Positions 35,298 through 44,829 of a DNA stretch of 64,000 nt are shown here, piece by piece. The DNA lies in assembly GCF_001269885.1 (NCBI RefSeq), contig NZ_LHVH01000031.1:79460-143459 (forward strand). Direction: 5' to 3'. Every line of letters begins with the position of its first letter. Position 1 is the stretch's first letter. Below the pieces are notes generated by a model. It was not told the DNA's origin. It ran no database searches and saw only the letters and a list, made by a program, of their open reading frames with translations. This DNA is from Pseudomonas kilonensis (GTDB lineage: Bacteria; Pseudomonadota; Gammaproteobacteria; Pseudomonadales; Pseudomonadaceae). The position numbers and the translations under genes were made by a program.

Positions 35298-36455
35298 ATG
35301 CACACCCAGAAGAAAACCGTCCTGCTCGTCGTGCTGTTGGTCGCCCTGGCGGCCCTCGTCCTCTGGTTTGTGCTCAAGCCCGTGACCGCCAAGCCCAGCG
35401 CTCCGACTGCCGTTCCGGTACGGACCATCAGCGTGGTGCAAAAGGATGTACCGCGCTTCGCCAGCGGCATCGGCACGGTCCTGTCGCTGCACAGCGTGGT
35501 CATCCGGCCGCAGATCGACGGCATCCTCACCCGGTTGCTGGTCAAGGAAGGGCAACGGGTCAAGAAGGGTGACCTGTTGGCGACCATCGACGATCGTTCG
35601 ATCCGCGCCAGCCTCGACCAGGCCCGGGCCCAGCTCGGCGAGAGCCAGGCACAGTTGGCGGTGGCCCAGGTCAATCTCAAGCGCTACAAATTGCTGAGCG
35701 TCGATGACGGCGTATCGAAGCAGACCTATGACCAGCAACAGGCGCTGGTCAACCAGCTCAAGGCCACCACCCAGGGCAACCAGGCGGCCATCGACTCGGC
35801 GCAGGTGCAACTGTCCTACACCCAGATCCGCTCCCCGGTGAGCGGTCGCGTCGGCATTCGCAATGTGGATGAAGGCAATTTCCTGCGCACCAGCGACACC
35901 GATGGCCTGTTCACCGTGACCCAGATCGACCCGATCGCCGTGGAGTTCTCCCTGCCCCAGCAAATGCTGCCCACCTTGCAACGGTTGATCGCGGCACCCG
36001 AGCAAGCCTTGGTCAAGGCCTATATCGGTGCCGATGGCGCTGCCGGAGAACTGCTCGGCGAGGGGCGCCTGAGCCTCATCGACAACCAGATCAACGCCAA
36101 CACCGGGACCCTGCGGGCCAAGGCTGAATTCAACAACGCCGCGCAACGACTGTGGCCCGGGCAACTGGTGACGCTGAAGATCCAGACCGCCCTCGACAAG
36201 GACGCCCTGGTGGTACCTCCCACCGTGGTCCAGCGCGGGCTGGAGCAACACTTCGTGTACCGGATCAAGGGCGACAAGGTCGAGAGCGTGCCGGTGGTCA
36301 TGGTTTACCAGGACAGCGACCTGCACATCATCAAAGGGGTGAACGCTGGCGATCAACTGGTGAGCGATGGTCAGTCACGGCTCAAGCCAGGCAGCCACAT
36401 CCAGGTGCTCAGTGATCCGCCCGCCCTGGTCAAGACCGCGGAGCCGCAACCGTGA
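35298..36455 (+). CDS. mexM: RND efflux membrane fusion protein (MexM-like)
   Basis: 385 aa. An N-terminal membrane anchor (about 8-27), lipoyl half-motifs (VVIRPQIDGILTRLLVKEGQ and YTQIRSPVSGRVGIRNVDEG) around a coiled-coil hairpin, and beta-barrel plus membrane-proximal domains. It joins an RND pump to an outer membrane channel. The set adaptor - single RND pump - response regulator - sensor kinase without its own channel matches PA1435-PA1438 (mexMN plus a two-component system), so I name it mexM by context and similarity. Confidence 0.85.
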   Translation: MHTQKKTVLLVVLLVALAALVLWFVLKPVTAKPSAPTAVPVRTISVVQKDVPRFASGIGTVLSLHSVVIRPQIDGILTRLLVKEGQRVKKGDLLATIDDRSIRASLDQARAQLGESQAQLAVAQVNLKRYKLLSVDDGVSKQTYDQQQALVNQLKATTQGNQAAIDSAQVQLSYTQIRSPVSGRVGIRNVDEGNFLRTSDTDGLFTVTQIDPIAVEFSLPQQMLPTLQRLIAAPEQALVKAYIGADGAAGELLGEGRLSLIDNQINANTGTLRAKAEFNNAAQRLWPGQLVTLKIQTALDKDALVVPPTVVQRGLEQHFVYRIKGDKVESVPVVMVYQDSDLHIIKGVNAGDQLVSDGQSRLKPGSHIQVLSDPPALVKTAEPQP

Positions 36456-39400
36456 AAGGCCGCGGCTCGGTTTCAGCGTGGTGCATCGACCACCCCATCG
36501 CCACGGTGCTGCTGACGTTTGCCCTGGTACTGCTGGGCGTGATCGCGTTTCCTCGCCTGCCCGTCGCGCCGTTGCCGGAGGCCGAATTCCCGACCATCCA
36601 GGTTAACGCGCAGTTGCCTGGGGCCAGTCCCGAAACCATGGCCTCGTCAGTGGCAACGCCACTGGAAGTGCAATTCAGTGCCATTCCCGGCATCACCCAG
36701 ATGACCTCCAGCAGTGCCTTGGGCTCGACCAACCTGATCCTGCAATTCAGCCTCGATAAAAGCATCGACACCGCCGCCCAGGAAGTGCAGGCGGCGATCA
36801 ACACTGCCGCCGGCAAACTGCCCAACGACATGCCGAACCTGCCGACCTGGCGCAAGGTCAACCCCGCCGACAGCCCGGTGCTGATCCTCAGCGTCAGTTC
36901 CTCCCTGATGCCTGGCACCGAGCTGAGCGACTACGTCGAAACCCTGCTCTCGCGTCAGATCAGCCAGATCGATGGCGTAGGACAAATCTACATCACCGGC
37001 CAACAACGTCCGGCGATCCGGGTCCAGGCCTCGGCTGACCGGCTCGCCGCCATCGGTCTGACCCTGGCGGACATCCGCCTGGCGCTCCAGCAGGCCAGCC
37101 TCAACCTGGCCAAGGGCGCCCTGTACGGCGCTTCGAGCATTTCCACCCTGTCCACCAACGACCAGTTGTTCCAGCCTGCGGAGTACGGTGAGCTGATCGT
37201 GTCCTACCGGGACGGGGCACCGGTACAGCTCAAGGACATCGCCAAGGTCGTCAACGGCTCGGAAAACGCCTACGTCCAGGCCTGGTCCGACAACGAGCCG
37301 GGGGTCAACCTGGTGATCTTCCGGCAACCGGGGGCAAACATCGTCGAGACCGTCGACCGCATCCAGGCGGCCCTGCCCACCCTGCAAGCCATGTTGCCCG
37401 CCGCCGTTCAGGTCAAGGTCCTGATCGACCGCACCCAGACCATCCGCGCCTCGTTGCATGAAGTGGAAATTACCCTCCTGATCGCGGTGCTGCTGGTGGT
37501 CGCGGTGATGGCGCTGTTCCTGCGCCAGCTCTCGGCGACCCTGATTGTCTCGGCGGTGCTGGGGGTGTCGCTGACCGCCAGTTTCGCGCTGATGTACGTG
37601 ATGGGCTTCAGCCTGAACAACCTGACCCTGGTGGCGATCGTCATCTCGGTGGGGTTCGTGGTGGACGATGCGATTGTGGTGGTGGAGAACATCCACCGCC
37701 ACCTGGAGGCCGGCGAAAGCATGCGCGAGGCGGCGATCAAGGGCGCTGGCGAAATCGGCTTTACCGTGGTCTCCATCAGCCTCTCGCTGGTGGCGGCGTT
37801 CATTCCGCTGCTGTTCATGGGCGGCGTGGTCGGGCGCCTGTTCAAGGAATTTGCCCTGACCGCCACCTCGACCATCCTGATTTCGGTGGTGGTGTCGCTC
37901 ACGCTGGCGCCGACCCTGGCCGCGCTGTTCATGCGCGCCCCGGTGCATCATGCCCACAGCAAGATGGGGTTCGGCGAGCGTCTGCTGGGCGGGTACGAAC
38001 ACGGCCTGCGTCGGGCCCTGGCCCATCAAAAAATGATGATCGGCGTGTTCGGCCTGACCCTGGCACTGGCGGTGGTGGGCTACGTGTTCATTCCCAAGGG
38101 GTTCTTCCCGGTACAGGACACCGGCCTGGTGCTGGGCACCAGCGAAGCCGCCGCCGATGTGTCGTTCCCGGACATGGTCGCCAAGCACAAGGCCCTGGCC
38201 GACATCGTCGCCGCCGACCCGGCGGTGCAGACTTTCTCCCACTCCGTCGGTGTCTCGGGCAACAACCAGACCATCGCCAACGGCCGCTTCTGGATCGCCC
38301 TCAAGCCTCGTGGCGAGCGTGACGTGTCGGCCAGCGGCTTCATCGACCGGATCCGCCCGCAATTGCTGAAAATCCCCGGCGTGGTGCTGTACCTCAGGGC
38401 CGGGCAAGACATCAACCTCAGTTCTGGCCCCAGTCGCGCCCAATATCAATACGTGCTCAAGAGCAACGACGGGCCGAGCCTCAACGCCTGGACGCAAAAA
38501 CTCACCGACAAGCTGCGTGGCAACCCGGCGTTCCGTGACATCTCCAACGACCTGCAACTGGGCGGCAGCATCACCCACATCAACATCGACCGCAGCGCGG
38601 CGGCGCGTTTCGGCCTCACTGCCACCGATGTCGACCAGGCCCTGTACGACGCCTTCGGCCAACGGCAGATCAATGAATTCCAGACCGAGACCAACCAGTA
38701 CAACGTGATCCTGGAGCTCGACACCGCGCAACGAGGCAAGGCCGAAAGCCTGGCGTATTTCTACCTGCGCTCACCCCTGAGTGGGGAAATGGTGCCGCTC
38801 TCGGCCCTGGCCCGCTTCGATGCGCCGAGCAACGGCCCGCTGTCGATTGCCCACGACGGCATGTTCCCGGCCGCCAACCTGTCATTCAACCTGGCGCCCG
38901 GCGTGGCCCTGGGGGACGCGGTGCGCCTGCTCGACCAGGCGAAGAACGAAATCGGCATGCCCGCCGCCATTACCGGCAGCTTCCAGGGCGCGGCCCAGGC
39001 CTTCCAGAGTTCCCTGGCCAGCCAGCCATGGCTGATCCTCGCCGCACTGGTGGCCGTGTACATCATCCTCGGCGTGCTCTACGAGAGTTTCGTGCACCCG
39101 TTGACGATCATCTCCACCCTGCCCTCGGCCGGCCTCGGCGCGCTGATCATGCTCTGGCTGCTGGGCCAGGACTTTTCGATCATGGCGCTGATCGGCCTGG
39201 TGCTGCTGATCGGGATCGTCAAGAAGAACGGCATTCTGATGATCGACTTCGCCCTCGACGCCCAGCGCAACAAAGGCCTGGCGCCCCAGGAGGCGATTTT
39301 CCAGGCGTGCCTGACACGTTTCCGGCCGATCATGATGACCACCCTGGCCGCCCTGCTCGGCGCCTTGCCGCTGATGCTCGGCTATGGCCCCGGCTCGGAG

Positions 39401-39568
39401 CTGCGCCAGCCCCTGGGCATCGCGGTGGTGGGCGGCCTGCTGGTGAGCCAGGCGCTGACGCTGTTCACCACACCGGTCATATACTTGTGGCTGGAGCGAC
39501 TGTTCCATCGGCCCGCCCACCAGCCAGGGTCGGCGCCGACGGCGGCGCTGGCGAGCACAGACCACTGA
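36452..39568 (+). CDS. mexN: RND multidrug efflux permease (MexN-like)
   Basis: 1038 aa, a full-length HAE-1/MdtC-like RND transporter with 12 predicted helices and two large periplasmic loops. The proton-relay pair is present in helix 4 (FVVDDAIVVVENIHRH). The start is GTG 36452, overlapping the adaptor stop as GTGA. No outer membrane factor is encoded with it, so it probably shares an OprM-type channel, as MexMN does in P. aeruginosa. The substrate range cannot be read from the sequence. Confidence 0.87.
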   Translation: MKGRGSVSAWCIDHPIATVLLTFALVLLGVIAFPRLPVAPLPEAEFPTIQVNAQLPGASPETMASSVATPLEVQFSAIPGITQMTSSSALGSTNLILQFSLDKSIDTAAQEVQAAINTAAGKLPNDMPNLPTWRKVNPADSPVLILSVSSSLMPGTELSDYVETLLSRQISQIDGVGQIYITGQQRPAIRVQASADRLAAIGLTLADIRLALQQASLNLAKGALYGASSISTLSTNDQLFQPAEYGELIVSYRDGAPVQLKDIAKVVNGSENAYVQAWSDNEPGVNLVIFRQPGANIVETVDRIQAALPTLQAMLPAAVQVKVLIDRTQTIRASLHEVEITLLIAVLLVVAVMALFLRQLSATLIVSAVLGVSLTASFALMYVMGFSLNNLTLVAIVISVGFVVDDAIVVVENIHRHLEAGESMREAAIKGAGEIGFTVVSISLSLVAAFIPLLFMGGVVGRLFKEFALTATSTILISVVVSLTLAPTLAALFMRAPVHHAHSKMGFGERLLGGYEHGLRRALAHQKMMIGVFGLTLALAVVGYVFIPKGFFPVQDTGLVLGTSEAAADVSFPDMVAKHKALADIVAADPAVQTFSHSVGVSGNNQTIANGRFWIALKPRGERDVSASGFIDRIRPQLLKIPGVVLYLRAGQDINLSSGPSRAQYQYVLKSNDGPSLNAWTQKLTDKLRGNPAFRDISNDLQLGGSITHINIDRSAAARFGLTATDVDQALYDAFGQRQINEFQTETNQYNVILELDTAQRGKAESLAYFYLRSPLSGEMVPLSALARFDAPSNGPLSIAHDGMFPAANLSFNLAPGVALGDAVRLLDQAKNEIGMPAAITGSFQGAAQAFQSSLASQPWLILAALVAVYIILGVLYESFVHPLTIISTLPSAGLGALIMLWLLGQDFSIMALIGLVLLIGIVKKNGILMIDFALDAQRNKGLAPQEAIFQACLTRFRPIMMTTLAALLGALPLMLGYGPGSELRQPLGIAVVGGLLVSQALTLFTTPVIYLWLERLFHRPAHQPGSAPTAALASTDH

Positions 39569-39577
39569 GGCAGGGCC

Positions 39578-40261
39578 ATGCGCGTTCTGATTATCGAAGA
39601 CGAAGAAAAAACCGCGGACTACCTGCACCGCGGCCTGACCGAACAGGGCTACACCGTGGACGTGGCGCCGGACGGCATCGAGGGGCTGCACCTGGCCCTG
39701 GAAACCGACTATGCGGTGATCGTGCTCGACGTGATGCTGCCGGGCCTGGACGGCTTCGGCGTACTGCGGGCCCTGCGCGCCCGCAAGCAGACCCCGGTGA
39801 TCATGCTCACCGCCCGGGAACGGGTCGAGGACCGCATCAAGGGCTTGCGCGACGGCGCCGATGACTACCTGGGCAAGCCCTTCTCCTTCCTCGAACTGGT
39901 GGCCCGCCTGCAAGCCCTGACCCGTCGTAGCGGCGGCCATGAACCGGTGCAGGTGAGCATCGCCGACCTGTGGATCGACCTGATCAGTCGCAAGGCCACA
40001 CGGGCCGGCCAGCGCCTGGACCTGACGGCCAAGGAGTTCTCCCTGCTCAGCGTCCTGGCCCGCCGCCAGGGTGAAATCCTCTCGAAAACCGCCATTGCCG
40101 AAATGGTCTGGGACATCAACTTCGACAGTGACGCCAACGTGGTGGAAGTGGCAATCAAACGCTTGCGAGCCAAGCTCGACGGGCCGTTCGAACAGAAGTT
40201 GCTGCACACCATTCGCGGCATGGGTTATGTGCTGGAGAGTCGCAGTGATGACGCTCCCTAA
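39578..40261 (+). CDS. OmpR/CopR-family response regulator
   Basis: 227 aa. The receiver domain has acidic residues E7, D8 and phosphoacceptor D51 (VIVLDVMLPG), Thr in MLTARE and Lys in LGKPF. The C-terminal winged helix is of the OmpR type. It is closest in style to the CopR/CzcR/IrlR heavy-metal group. It follows the RND permease by 9 bp and overlaps the kinase gene by 14 bp, so it probably controls this pump. Confidence 0.94.
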   Translation: MRVLIIEDEEKTADYLHRGLTEQGYTVDVAPDGIEGLHLALETDYAVIVLDVMLPGLDGFGVLRALRARKQTPVIMLTARERVEDRIKGLRDGADDYLGKPFSFLELVARLQALTRRSGGHEPVQVSIADLWIDLISRKATRAGQRLDLTAKEFSLLSVLARRQGEILSKTAIAEMVWDINFDSDANVVEVAIKRLRAKLDGPFEQKLLHTIRGMGYVLESRSDDAP

Positions 40262-41615
40262 CAGCATCGCCCTGCGCCTGAGCGGCCTGTTTACGCTGGT
40301 AGCGGCGTTGGTGTTCCTGTTGATCGGGGGCGCTTTATACCAACAGGTCGCCAAGGGCCTGGGCCTGTTGCCCGAAGCCGAGCTCGATGCCCGCTACAGT
40401 GTCCTGGAGTCCACCGTTGGCCGCTACGGCACGCCTGAACACTGGGTGAAGATCAACAACAAGCTGCGGTTGCTCGGTGAAGAAGACAAACGCATCCATT
40501 TCTGGATCGTCAGCGACGATCCACGCTTTGAATACGGCGATCCCGATGCGCAGATCCGCACCTTTGCCCAAGGCCCCCTGGGTAAGCGCGACCTGACCTT
40601 GCCCCATCGGCACTACCCGGTGAAAGTACTGGTGAGCCAGTTCCCGGCCAAGGACCAGCGTCCGCCGCTGCGCTTCATGATCGGCATCGACACCCAGACC
40701 TTCTACCAGACCCAGCATCGCCTGCTGGTGGCGCTGGTGAGCCTGGCGATTGTCGGTGTGCTCCTGGCTTCGTTGCTGGGCTACTGGGTCGCGCGCATCG
40801 GCCTCAAGCCGCTGATCAAGCTGTCCGATGAAGCCCGACGCCTGGCCCCGCCCCGCCTGTCCGGGCGCTTGCAGCTGTCGCCCCTGCCGCCGGAGCTGAG
40901 CCAGTTTGTCAGTTCCTTCAACGCCACCCTCGACCGGGTCGAACAGGCTTACTCGCGGCTGGAATCGTTCAACGCCGACGTCGCCCATGAATTGCGCTCG
41001 CCCCTGACCAACCTGATCGGCCAGACCCAGGTTGCGCTGACCCGTGGGCGCTCGGCCGAACACTACTTCGAAGTGCTGCAATCGAATCTCGAGGAGTTGG
41101 AGCGGCTGCGTTCGATCATCAACGACATGCTGTTCCTGGCCAGCGCCGACCAGGGCAGCAAGGCCACCAAGCTGACCAGCACCTCCCTGGCCGGCGAAGT
41201 GGCAACCACCCTCGACTACCTGGACTTCATTCTCGAAGACGCCCAGGTCCAGGTCCGCGTCAGCGGCGATGCCCAGGCCAACATCGAGATCGCCCACCTG
41301 CGGCGGGCGCTGATCAACCTGCTGAGCAACGCCGTACAGCACACCGCGCCCGGGCAAGTGATCGACGTGCACATCGAAGCCCTTGGCGACCAGATCAGCC
41401 TCGCGGTCACCAACCCCGGCGAACCAATTGCCGGCGAGCACCTGCCGCGCCTGTTTGAACGCTTCTATCGCGTCGATGCCTCGCGCAGCAACAGTGGCGC
41501 CAACCATGGACTGGGGCTGGCCATCGTCAAGGCAATCGCGCTGATGCATGGCGGGGACGTATTCGTGCGCAGTGACCAGGGCGCCAACACGTTCGGGATC
41601 CGCTTACCCGCCTGA
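40248..41615 (+). CDS. Heavy-metal-type sensor histidine kinase
   Basis: 455 aa. Helix 1 about 10-31, a periplasmic sensor of about 125 residues, helix 2 about 160-183, HAMP (about 184-236), dimerisation domain with phosphoacceptor H247 (FNADVAHELRSPL), and an ATPase domain with N and G boxes (NLLSNAVQHT, GLGLAIVKAI). Start ATG 40248 gives MTLPNSIALRLSG; the longer frame from 40071 only mirrors the regulator gene. Partner of the preceding regulator. Confidence 0.94.
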   Translation: MTLPNSIALRLSGLFTLVAALVFLLIGGALYQQVAKGLGLLPEAELDARYSVLESTVGRYGTPEHWVKINNKLRLLGEEDKRIHFWIVSDDPRFEYGDPDAQIRTFAQGPLGKRDLTLPHRHYPVKVLVSQFPAKDQRPPLRFMIGIDTQTFYQTQHRLLVALVSLAIVGVLLASLLGYWVARIGLKPLIKLSDEARRLAPPRLSGRLQLSPLPPELSQFVSSFNATLDRVEQAYSRLESFNADVAHELRSPLTNLIGQTQVALTRGRSAEHYFEVLQSNLEELERLRSIINDMLFLASADQGSKATKLTSTSLAGEVATTLDYLDFILEDAQVQVRVSGDAQANIEIAHLRRALINLLSNAVQHTAPGQVIDVHIEALGDQISLAVTNPGEPIAGEHLPRLFERFYRVDASRSNSGANHGLGLAIVKAIALMHGGDVFVRSDQGANTFGIRLPA

Positions 41616-41639
41616 GGCCTCCACAAGGTTCGATCTTTT

Positions 41640-41656
41640 CCAGCATTGAATGCTGG
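41640..41656. other. Perfect inverted repeat after the kinase gene
   Basis: CCAGCATT-GA-ATGCTGG, 25 bp after the kinase stop, no T-run. It could be a weak terminator or an operator for the next gene. Confidence 0.35.
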
Positions 41657-41846
41657 GTGAAAGCCAACTCGATCAAAATCGACAGATCGCAGCCTTCGGC
41701 ACCTCCTACCCGGTTATTGCGCAAACACTGATTGCCCGCCTTCACCGATCCAAGCACAATCAGCAAAAGGCCAGCATCTGGTTCATTGCCGGTTTGCAAT
41801 CCTTTGGGACGGATCCCAGCCACATCACAATGCAGACATCGGACCC

Positions 41847-43343
41847 ATGAGCGCGCGCAGTGCGACACCCGGCAACACCCCGTCTTCGATACGTTCCGAA
41901 CGGGTACTCGTACTGGCCAGTTCGCTGGTTGTCATTGCCATCCTGAGCATCGTGACTTTCCTGCTGATTCGCGAACATGCCGCCGCACAACAGGCAGCGA
42001 CACGTGCGGCGACCAATATCGTGCAACTGATTGACGCCGATGTGTTGCGTAACGTGGAGCTCTACGACCTGTCGTTGCAAGGTCTGGTCGCTGCTGCCAA
42101 ACGCGACGACCTGGGAGACGTTTCGCCAGCGATTCGCCATCTGGCACTGTTCGACCGCGCCACCGCCGCCCCCTACAAAGGCGACATCCTGCTGCTGGAC
42201 AAACGCGGCGATGTGATCGCTGACTCCGCCTCGATCACACCGCGCAAAGGCAACTATGCCGATCGGGAGTATTTCCAGTCCCATGTCCAGGATCCAAGCC
42301 CGGGCATGATGATCAGCCGCCCGTTCCGCTCCAGAAGCCATGCGCAGGACTGGCGCATCAGTTTCAGCTATCGACTGAGCGACGAACGAGGCGAGTTCAT
42401 GGGCGTGGCCGAGGCCGCGATGCGCCTCAACTACTTCAACCAATTGTTCAAGAGTCTGAACATCGGTCATGGCGGTACGGTCAACCTGGTCAGCCGCGAC
42501 GGGATTGTGTTGGCCCAGGAACCGCCTCTGGCCGACGACATGATTGGCAAGGATTTCAGCAACCGACCGAACTTCGTACGCATCCTGCGCGAAGGCAATG
42601 GCAGCTTTACCGGCATATCCAGTGTCGACCAGACCCAGCGCCTGTACACCTTTTCCCAGGTGGGCAACTTGCCCTTGATCGTCGTGGTGGCGCTCTCCTC
42701 TCAAGAGGTGTTCGCATCATGGCAACGCACGGCATTGTTGGTCAGTGGCGCTACCGGCGCGCTGTGCATCGGTTTGCTCTGGCTCACCTGGCTGCTGCGC
42801 CGCGAATTGCGACGCCGCTACAGAGCTGAACAGGAATTGGCTCAACTGGCATCCGTCGACTCCCTTACAGGACTGGCCAACCGACGAACACTGGACGAGA
42901 CGTTGCAACAGGAATGGCTGCGCGCCCAACGTTCGGGGCAACCGTTGTCTGTCTTGATGATCGATGCGGATCACTTCAAGGCATTCAATGATCGCCATGG
43001 CCATCAACGGGGTGATGAGGCCTTGCGAGCTTTGGCGCAATTGATCGGCAAGCATGTTCGTCGCCCCGCCGACCTGGCAGCGCGCTACGGTGGTGAAGAA
43101 TTCTCGGTGGTGCTGCCGGAAACCAGCACCGCCGGTGCGTTCACCATGGCCCAAAACATTCGCGACGCGGTTGAACAGTTGCCACCTGTGATCGAGGGGG
43201 GAGCGCCGATGACGGTGAGTATTGGCATCGCCACTTGGGTAAACGGGCCGTATGGCGAGCTCCAGCAACTTTTGTTCGCCGCGGACAAGGCGCTGTACCA
43301 GGCTAAGGCCAGTGGGCGTAATCGTGTGGTTTGCGCGATGTGA
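41847..43343 (+). CDS. dCache-type membrane diguanylate cyclase (GGEEF, with I-site)
   Basis: 498 aa. Helix about 22-43, a periplasmic dCache-like sensor (about 44-285, with DLSLQGL and REYFQSH features), a second helix near 295-312, and a GGDEF domain (about 330-495). The active-site motif is GGEEF (415-419). The RxxD inhibitory site is R406-D409, five residues before it, so product inhibition is expected. It makes c-di-GMP from two GTP. Its SD is weak. It is probably a single-gene unit; the small-molecule signal is unknown. Confidence 0.92.
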   Translation: MSARSATPGNTPSSIRSERVLVLASSLVVIAILSIVTFLLIREHAAAQQAATRAATNIVQLIDADVLRNVELYDLSLQGLVAAAKRDDLGDVSPAIRHLALFDRATAAPYKGDILLLDKRGDVIADSASITPRKGNYADREYFQSHVQDPSPGMMISRPFRSRSHAQDWRISFSYRLSDERGEFMGVAEAAMRLNYFNQLFKSLNIGHGGTVNLVSRDGIVLAQEPPLADDMIGKDFSNRPNFVRILREGNGSFTGISSVDQTQRLYTFSQVGNLPLIVVVALSSQEVFASWQRTALLVSGATGALCIGLLWLTWLLRRELRRRYRAEQELAQLASVDSLTGLANRRTLDETLQQEWLRAQRSGQPLSVLMIDADHFKAFNDRHGHQRGDEALRALAQLIGKHVRRPADLAARYGGEEFSVVLPETSTAGAFTMAQNIRDAVEQLPPVIEGGAPMTVSIGIATWVNGPYGELQQLLFAADKALYQAKASGRNRVVCAM

Positions 43344-43362
43344 CGCTTTCCCTGTGGCTGTA

Positions 43363-43752
43363 GGGCGCTTAATGTGGGTGTATATCCGTTTCTTCGGTAA
43401 CGGCGGCTTAGGGTTCCGCCCTGACGGCGGGTCACTTTTGAGAAGCGCAAAAGTAACCAAAACGCTCTTGCCCCACCACTCGGTGCCTCGCCTAGGCTCG
43501 GCATGCCTGAACGAAGGCATTGCTCCGTGGGCCGCCGCGAAGGGCCATCCATGGCCCAGCGCGGCTAACCCGGCATCCATGCCGGAGTGAGGGCACACCG
43601 AGCCTTAGCGAGGTGCCGAGTGGTGGGGCAAAAGCGCTTTGGTTACTTTCGACTGGGCCGGCTTCCGGGCTTTTCGAAAGTGACCCGCCGTAAGGGCGGA
43701 ACCATAAGCCGCCATTACCAAAATAACGGATATACACACCAAAAAAGCGCCC
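43363..43752. repeat. 390-bp long inverted repeat, putative non-autonomous repeat element
   Basis: The left arm starts GGGCGCTT...GTGTATATCCGTT (43363-43390) and the right arm ends AACGGATATACAC...AAGCGCCC (43725-43752). The arms are about 150 bp, imperfect, and meet at two short palindromes: GGGCCATCCATGGCCC and CCGGCATCCATGCCGG. There is no open reading frame with protein features. A related half copy lies at 63691 onward. It fills the gap between the convergent cyclase and lpxC genes. Confidence 0.88.
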
Positions 43753-43754
43753 AT

Positions 43755-43782
43755 AAAAAAAGGCCACCCAAAGGCAGCCTTC
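43755..43782 (-). terminator. Rho-independent terminator of lpxC
   Basis: On the minus strand AAGGCTGCC-TTTG-GGTGGCCTT (two G-T pairs) followed by TTTTT, 23 bp after the lpxC stop. Confidence 0.85.
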
Positions 43783-43805
43783 AAAAACTAGAGAGGTTTT
43801 TTTGC

Positions 43806-44717
43806 TTACACGGCCGCTACAGGGCGCATGTAAGAGATTGGCGCGGTGCTGGCGTCTTCGAACGTCACGACTTCCCAAGCATCTTTCTGCTCAATCAACT
43901 TGCGCAGCAGCTGGTTGTTCAGTGCATGGCCGGACTTGAAGCCCTTGAACTCACCAATCAGGCTATTGCCCAGCAGGTAGAGGTCGCCGATTGCATCGAG
44001 GATCTTGTGTTTGACGAATTCGTCTTCATAGCGAAGGCCGTCTTCGTTCAAGACACCATCGGAATCGACCACGATCGCGTTTTCAACACTGCCGCCGAGT
44101 GCGAGGTTGTGCTTGCGCAGGTACTCGATGTCACTCATGAAACCAAAGGTACGGGCGCGGCTGACTTCTTTTACGAACGAAGTGCTGGAAAAATCCACGC
44201 TTGCACTCTGGGTGCGGTCACGGAAAACCGGGTGATCGAAATCGATCTCGAAGCTCACCTTGAAACCTTCGAAAGGGACGAAAGTGGCGCGCTTGTCGCC
44301 ATCTTCCACTGTCACTTCCCGCAGGATGCGGATGAACTTCTTGGCCGCGTCCTGTTCTTCCAGGCCAGCCGATTGAATCAGGAATACGAAGGGTCCGGCA
44401 CTACCATCCATGATCGGGACTTCGGACGCGGAGAGCTCGACGTAGGCGTTATCGATGCCCAGGCCAGCCATGGCCGAGAGCAAATGCTCCACCGTATCCA
44501 CTTTGGTGTCACCGTTGACCAATGTGGTCGACATAGTGGTTTCACCAACGTTTTCCGCGCGAGCAGGAATCTGCACCACAGGGTCGAGGTCGGCACGACA
44601 AAACACAATGCCGGTATCGATAGGCGCGGGCTTGAGGGTCAGGTAGACCTTCTCGCCGGAGTGCAAGCCGACACCTGTGGCACGGATAATATTTTTCAGG
44701 GTGCGTTGTTTAATCAT
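43806..44717 (-). CDS. lpxC: UDP-3-O-acyl-N-acetylglucosamine deacetylase LpxC
   Basis: 303 aa, the zinc deacetylase that commits precursors to lipid A. Zinc ligands are in VEHLLSAMAGLG (His about 79) and HKILDAIGDLYLLG (His about 238, Asp about 242). The opening MIKQRTLKNIIRATGVGLHSG is typical of the family. It follows ftsZ after 112 bp, the normal end of the dcw cluster in Pseudomonas, and has its own terminator. Confidence 0.97.
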   Translation of the reverse strand: MIKQRTLKNIIRATGVGLHSGEKVYLTLKPAPIDTGIVFCRADLDPVVQIPARAENVGETTMSTTLVNGDTKVDTVEHLLSAMAGLGIDNAYVELSASEVPIMDGSAGPFVFLIQSAGLEEQDAAKKFIRILREVTVEDGDKRATFVPFEGFKVSFEIDFDHPVFRDRTQSASVDFSSTSFVKEVSRARTFGFMSDIEYLRKHNLALGGSVENAIVVDSDGVLNEDGLRYEDEFVKHKILDAIGDLYLLGNSLIGEFKGFKSGHALNNQLLRKLIEQKDAWEVVTFEDASTAPISYMRPVAAV

Positions 44718-44829
44718 GGCATGGGCCGCTTCAGCGCAAATTGCGAACTGGTATCAACAAAGGCTGGCGATGATAGCAGACCAGACCTTTGCTGAACACC
44801 AATCACCCGTATCCCCCTGATACATTTCA

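Noticed and set aside
43492..43878. Short frames within the long inverted repeat
   Set aside because: They arise from the palindromic arms on both strands and have no protein-like features.
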